Positions 24,672 to 28,528 of a stretch of DNA of 28,528 nt are shown one piece after another; position 1 is the first letter of the stretch, and each line of letters opens with the position of its first letter. The notes under the pieces were generated by a model. It made no database searches, was not told where the DNA came from, and saw only the letters and a list, made by a program, of their open reading frames with translations. Position numbers and translations under genes: made by a program. The stretch spans positions 1 through 28,528 of the forward strand of contig CAMPJN010000005.1 of assembly GCA_946886875.1 (NCBI GenBank), in the 5' to 3' direction. The DNA comes from an uncultured Pseudomonas sp. GTDB taxonomy: Bacteria > Pseudomonadota > Gammaproteobacteria > Pseudomonadales > Pseudomonadaceae.

Positions 24672-27170
24672 CTAGCAAGCCTGCTCTGCGTTGCGCTTGT
24701 TCCAAACCTGCAGATGCCGGGTGTCCATGCGGTGCCATTGGCCGGCTCGTTGCTGCTCCTCCGCAGGCAACCATAAGCCGGCGCTGACGATCAGACTTTC
24801 CGCTGGCAAGGCGAGCAATTCATCCAAGGCGATCAGGCGCGTCTCGCCGCCATCCTCGGCAACCTGATAGTCGTAGGCGAAGCTGCGTACCCGCAGCCCT
24901 TGGCTGTCGAAGCCTTCGAAGTGCGGCATCAGGCCAATCGAGGTGCGGCTGTTGCGCAGGGTTTTCTCCGTCAGATCCATCAGCAATAGCTGCCAGATAT
25001 CGTGCTCACTGTCGCCGACACGCGCATCAAAACGGTCCAGATGGCGGGTCAACGCCAGGTAACGGCCATCCTCGGACCAGATCATCGCTGGCGCCAAATC
25101 GGCCACGGCGCAGCCCGAGGCGGTCAGCAGGCAGCCGCCCTGGCGGGGGTGACGCTCGCGCAGGTAGTTGTCCTGATAGCTGCTCTCGGCGCCAAACAGC
25201 CAGGCGGCGTCGCGGCCATCCGGTGCTGGCAGAATAAAATCACCCACGGCATTGGCGGCGGGCGCTTGTTCGGCCAAACGCCAGCTCGGCAATAGGCTCA
25301 GGCCATCCTCCTCGATTCGAACATGCGCGACCTGGTAATACAGACGCGAGCCTTCGGCCGGCGCGACGAAACCCGCCGCGGTTGCCGCATTCGGGGCCTG
25401 GCGGTCGAACCGACGTAGCGGCGTGCTGACTTCACCCTCGCCCAGGCGCCCGCAGATATGCGCAAAACTCAGCACCTTGTCGCGCAGATCGTAGAAGCGC
25501 GCGACCAACAGCGGTTGTTCCAGCCGCAGCAAGGAGCGCGTCTGCACATCGGCAACGACGACTTGATGGGGCACCGCGGGCGCTTCGGCGAACGCCAGCA
25601 GCGCCAGGTAGCGGCCGCAGTCGGAGACGCGGTGATCCAGGCACCATTCGCCATCCAATTGCCACTCGCCGATACGACAGGAATAGGCCCCACGCGCGCC
25701 GTCCTGACTGTCGCGCAGCCAGCTCAGGCAAGGCGTCGCTTGGCCTTGCATGGGCTGCAGATGCAGCTCGCTGGTGCCCCGACCAGCCGACTGATCGAGC
25801 GGCGTGGCCAGTTGCAGTCGTGTCAGCCGATGCTCCCCCGGTACTGCCCGGCCCAGAGCGTCATGACCGAGCAGAATTTCTGTGTCGCTGTGGATGCTTT
25901 GCAGGCTGTAGCCGTAGCCCAGGCGGTCGGTCTCGGCGAAGTCGAAATAGGCCTCGCGCCAGACCTGCCGCGTATCCAGGCGGCACGGAGCCCCCCAGTT
26001 CAACGAAGGTTCATCCGCGCGCGCCGGCCAAGGCTCCGCCAAGTCACCCCAGCCATGATCCTGTTGCCATAACCAGCAATCGTTGCTCCAGCTGCTCTCC
26101 GCCTCCCCTTGCGGGCGCGCCCGACACACCAGCGCCTGACCGTCCTCGCGCCACACCGGGGTTTCGCCACCATGCAGCAGCAACCCGCTGGGCTGATCGT
26201 TCAACAGCAGGCGATAGCTGGGGTAACGCAGCGGCGTCAGCGGGTTGTCCAAGCTGCGCAGGTTATCCGCCAGGTTCAGTTCGCCGACCAGCACATGAGT
26301 GCCTTGAGGCGCGGCAAACTCCAACCGCGCGGTTTGCAGCTGCTGCGCCCAGGCCGGGGCCAGCCAGAGGTCGCCGATGGCGATAAAATCCTCGCTCTGC
26401 GCCTGGCGCAGCAGGTCGGCCAGGCCGATTTTGTAGCTCTGGTTGGACACCAAGGGGCTGTGCCGACCACGGATTTCCGTCTCACTGAATTCGTCCAGTT
26501 CCCAGAATTCCGTGCACTCCGGGCACTGGTACAAACGCCGTAATTGCCGGTCGAAAATCGCCAGACTCCAGACATCGCGCGACGGTACGGGCGCGGCGAA
26601 ATAACGGCCGTCGCTGGAGAACAGCGCCGAGCTACCGAGGCCTTCCAACACCACGCCATCAGGCAACAGGTAATCGCAGTAGGCCGGGCCGCCCATGGCG
26701 ATCTCGCCCCAGTTGAAGGTATGGATAGGCTCGCCCTCGGGCGTAAATGCGATCACCCCGTTGCCCCAGGCGCTGAGACCTGAAGGCTCGCCGCCATCCA
26801 CCGCCTCTGGCTTGGCCTTAGCCAGCCCCAAGCGGCGCTCCAGGGTGGCAGCGCCGGCCAGGCCGAACAGAATGGTCAATATGGCCGCGGCCAGGTTCCA
26901 ATACTCCGGCAGCTCGCGGCCCAGACCAAAACCCAAACCAATCACCGCGGCGGTGAGCAAGCGGCTTAGCGCATTGGCCGCGCCGCTGTAACCCAGCTTG
27001 GCCGCGCCGCTCATCAGCGCCACCAACAGCGCAGCGACGCCAGCAGTCAGCAGCGGCGGCGCCATGGCGAGCAGAACGATCGGCACTATAAGCACGGCGA
27101 GTTGCCAGAGCAGATCCAGCAATAGACGTGGCAGGCTCTTTTCGTCGGCGTCGAGGGGATTGGCGGGCAT
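24672..27170 (-). CDS. Large membrane-anchored protein with propeller-like repeats
   Basis: An 832-residue protein I do not recognise by name; by position it resembles PAO1 PA2894. Four hydrophobic segments lie near the N-terminus (about 17-37, 40-57, 70-85, 91-109). The remaining roughly 720 residues are soluble, with repeating strand patterns such as FSSDGRYFAAPV, VSDCGRYLALLAFAE and WSEDGRYLALTRHLD, typical of beta-propeller (WD40/PD40-like) blades. A CPEC pair occurs in LYQCPECTEFW. The ATG at 27170 is chosen because GGAG is 6 nt upstream; the open frame extends to 27278 without a better start. It is followed by a REP and then the anti-sigma/sigma pair, same strand. Function unknown. Confidence 0.78.
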   Translation of the reverse strand: MPANPLDADEKSLPRLLLDLLWQLAVLIVPIVLLAMAPPLLTAGVAALLVALMSGAAKLGYSGAANALSRLLTAAVIGLGFGLGRELPEYWNLAAAILTILFGLAGAATLERRLGLAKAKPEAVDGGEPSGLSAWGNGVIAFTPEGEPIHTFNWGEIAMGGPAYCDYLLPDGVVLEGLGSSALFSSDGRYFAAPVPSRDVWSLAIFDRQLRRLYQCPECTEFWELDEFSETEIRGRHSPLVSNQSYKIGLADLLRQAQSEDFIAIGDLWLAPAWAQQLQTARLEFAAPQGTHVLVGELNLADNLRSLDNPLTPLRYPSYRLLLNDQPSGLLLHGGETPVWREDGQALVCRARPQGEAESSWSNDCWLWQQDHGWGDLAEPWPARADEPSLNWGAPCRLDTRQVWREAYFDFAETDRLGYGYSLQSIHSDTEILLGHDALGRAVPGEHRLTRLQLATPLDQSAGRGTSELHLQPMQGQATPCLSWLRDSQDGARGAYSCRIGEWQLDGEWCLDHRVSDCGRYLALLAFAEAPAVPHQVVVADVQTRSLLRLEQPLLVARFYDLRDKVLSFAHICGRLGEGEVSTPLRRFDRQAPNAATAAGFVAPAEGSRLYYQVAHVRIEEDGLSLLPSWRLAEQAPAANAVGDFILPAPDGRDAAWLFGAESSYQDNYLRERHPRQGGCLLTASGCAVADLAPAMIWSEDGRYLALTRHLDRFDARVGDSEHDIWQLLLMDLTEKTLRNSRTSIGLMPHFEGFDSQGLRVRSFAYDYQVAEDGGETRLIALDELLALPAESLIVSAGLWLPAEEQQRAGQWHRMDTRHLQVWNKRNAEQAC

Positions 27171-27279
27171 TGCGCGCTCCATGCGTAAACAAGAACGCCA
27201 TGCTAGCGGTTTGCTAGCGGGTATAGCGTGCTCTGTTGGCAGGCCGGAGAGAAATACCAGGATGGAGCCTGTCCGCAAG

Positions 27280-27385
27280 GTAGGTTGGCGCTGAACGCAG
27301 TGAAGCCCAACGCGCCACGCTCCCAGTTGCGCGTTGGGAGTGCTGGGCTTCGCAGGCTCAGCCTACGCGGCCCGGCCCAACCTAC
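27280..27385. repeat. REP pair between the propeller-protein and anti-sigma genes (GTAGGTTGGCGCTGAACG)
   Basis: GTAGGTTGGCGCTGAACG and GAAGCCCAAC open it; TGGGCTTCGCAGGCTCAGCC and CCCAACCTAC close it. This is the second full copy of the atuC-atuD element in the window and fills most of the gap 27171-27400. Confidence 0.85.
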
Positions 27386-27400
27386 GTCCGTATCGCGCCG

Positions 27401-28108
27401 TTAGCGGTTGCTTTCAAGACGCTGCAGCTGTGCCTCTATATCCAGCTGCGGATAGTCGCGCTGCAAACGCTGCTGCAACGCTTTCGCCTCATCCACCTCT
27501 CCGGCGCGGCGTAGTTCCAGCAGTTGCAACAACAACTGCTCCGACTCTGGCTGAACCGCCTTGCTTGCCCGCGGCGCTGCGCCCGCCGCCATCGACGGTG
27601 CGGTGTCTGGCGCCGCGGCATCCGATAAAGCTTCGCTGGCGATAGGTGCCTGTTTACGCATTTCCTCTGCCAGCACCGGCGCCGACTCCTTCTTCTCGGC
27701 CCTTTGCCGCGCCTGCGAATAGCTCTGCATGGCCGGCGCCTGTTCGCGCAGCAAGCCTTGCGGCGCCTCGGCTTCGGCCATGGGTGCGGCTGGCGCCGGC
27801 GCCATTACCGCGCGCGGCATAGGCGCGTCATAGGCATCCGGGGTTTGCTCCAGGGTGCGCCAGGTCAGGCTGACGCCGATGCCGACGCAGACCAACCCGG
27901 CCACTGCCACCGACCAGCGCTGGCGACCGCCTGGGCCGAACAGCCAGGCATGCACGCGCTGACTCCAGCTGGGCCTGCTCGATACCTGCGCGGCGCGAGC
28001 GGCAGCGAGGATGCGCGCGTCCAGCTCCGCGGACGGCTCGGCCTGGCTATGGGCGCGAAAGTGATCGAGCAATGCCTGCTCATTTGGTTCGTGTTGGTCG
28101 CGGTTCAT
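27401..28108 (-). CDS. sbrR: SbrR-like anti-sigma factor
   Basis: A 235-residue protein with one transmembrane helix (about 67-82, VAVAGLVCVGIGVSLTW). The N-terminal cytoplasmic part (about 1-60) would bind the sigma factor; it lacks the His-x3-Cys-x2-Cys zinc motif of ZAS anti-sigma factors. The periplasmic part is Ala/Pro/Glu-rich with a C-terminal helix (LLQLLELRRAGEVDEAKALQQRLQ). Its ATG overlaps the stop codon of the sigma gene by ATGA, so the two are translationally coupled. The pair lies where PAO1 has PA2895/PA2896 (sbrR/sbrI), which control swarming and biofilm; the symbol rests on that synteny and on family. Confidence 0.75.
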   Translation of the reverse strand: MNRDQHEPNEQALLDHFRAHSQAEPSAELDARILAAARAAQVSSRPSWSQRVHAWLFGPGGRQRWSVAVAGLVCVGIGVSLTWRTLEQTPDAYDAPMPRAVMAPAPAAPMAEAEAPQGLLREQAPAMQSYSQARQRAEKKESAPVLAEEMRKQAPIASEALSDAAAPDTAPSMAAGAAPRASKAVQPESEQLLLQLLELRRAGEVDEAKALQQRLQRDYPQLDIEAQLQRLESNR

Positions 28109-28528
28109 ACGGGTAACTCCTCGGCGGCCGGATCAGCCAGCAGCCGACGTAATTTCTGCAGCGCATAGCGCAAGCGGCTTTTCACCGTTTCCGCCGGCGT
28201 GCGGGTCAGCTCAGCGATCTCGTGCAATTCCAGATCGCCGTGGGCGCGCAGCAGGAAGACTTCGCGTTGTTCCGGCGGCAGATCGGCCAGCGCGGCCTGC
28301 AGGCGTTCCTGGTCGCGACTCAAACTGAGCTGCTGCTCAGGGTTGGTCTCGCTGCATGGCTGGTCATGCAGCTGCTCGTCGAACGCCTCATGCTTTCCCG
28401 CCTGGCGACCGCTTTTGCGCCAGTGATCGATCAGCCGATTACGTGCGATCTGATACAGCCAGGTCTTGAACAACACCGCCTCGCGCTGCAGCGACTGGCT
28501 GCGGATCAGGCTCATCCAGGTGTCCTGG
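28105..28528 (-). CDS. sbrI: SbrI-like ECF sigma factor, partial
   Basis: The C-terminal 140 residues of an extracytoplasmic-function sigma factor; the gene starts beyond the right edge. The open frame continues upstream of an internal ATG (28515) through QDTW, the conserved end of region 2.2, so that Met is not the start. Region 2.3/2.4 is LFKTWLYQIARNRLIDHWRKSGR; region 4 is LADLPPEQREVFLLRAHGDL and the helix-turn-helix LHEIAELTRTPAETVKSRLRYALQKL. The linker with HDQPCSETNPEQQ is normal for the family. The next gene overlaps by 4 nt (ATGA) and encodes the presumed anti-sigma factor. Confidence 0.85.
   Translation of the reverse strand, partial: QDTWMSLIRSQSLQREAVLFKTWLYQIARNRLIDHWRKSGRQAGKHEAFDEQLHDQPCSETNPEQQLSLSRDQERLQAALADLPPEQREVFLLRAHGDLELHEIAELTRTPAETVKSRLRYALQKLRRLLADPAAEELPV

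Overview
The window looks like a chromosomal segment of a Pseudomonas. It is GC-rich. The genes at the left (deaD, a crotonase, a spermidine-synthase-like protein, a class II DAHP synthase) and at the right (a large membrane protein, an anti-sigma and an ECF sigma factor) recall P. aeruginosa PAO1 PA2840-PA2843 and PA2894-PA2896, and a complete atuRABCDEFG cluster (PAO1 PA2885-PA2892) lies between. Several REP-type palindromic repeat families fill the spacers; from memory their mixture suggests the P. mendocina/oleovorans side of the genus rather than P. aeruginosa, but that is inference. I saw no tRNA, rRNA, CRISPR array, IS element or prophage gene.

Layout. 1-252: 5' part of a cyclic-nucleotide-binding-domain gene (minus), possibly frameshifted. 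392-2136: terminator and deaD (minus). 2137-2525: long deaD leader and divergent promoters. 2526-3317: crotonase. 3444-4217: spermidine-synthase-like methyltransferase-fold protein (minus). 4424-5770: class II DAHP synthase. 5822-6622: orphan periplasmic solute-binding protein (minus). 6791-9023: a soluble CBS-domain histidine kinase and a double-receiver response regulator in one operon (minus), with a perfect CRP/Vfr-type box upstream. 9233-11821: DUF2897 peptide, an unrecognised lipoprotein and a CPBP-family membrane protease. 11772-13451: a tandem pair of paralogous orphan solute-binding proteins (minus). 13564-24024: atuR (minus) divergent from atuABCDEFG (plus). 24090-28528: Pro/Ala-rich lipoprotein, 832-aa membrane protein with propeller-like repeats, and a SbrR/SbrI-like anti-sigma/ECF sigma pair (all minus).

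The atu genes together encode catabolism of acyclic terpenoids (citronellol, geraniol, citronellate). AtuD oxidises citronellyl-CoA to geranyl-CoA, AtuC/AtuF form the biotin-dependent geranyl-CoA carboxylase, and AtuE hydrates isohexenylglutaconyl-CoA. AtuB and AtuG are short-chain dehydrogenase-fold proteins of less certain step, and AtuA is needed but of unknown chemistry. AtuR represses from the atuR-atuA intergenic region, where I can see three related palindromes. The usual distal gene atuH (acyl-CoA ligase) is not present. No leucine/isovalerate (liu) gene is in the window, although the full pathway needs liu-type enzymes downstream.

The most interesting points are the three AtuR operator-like sites, the way nearly every atu intergenic gap is occupied by a different REP family, the absence of atuH, non-canonical catalytic residues in AtuB, AtuD and AtuE, the perfect CRP/Vfr box in front of the CBS-kinase operon, and the tandem orphan solute-binding proteins beside the atu regulator. 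I did not find strong evidence for a wholly new system.
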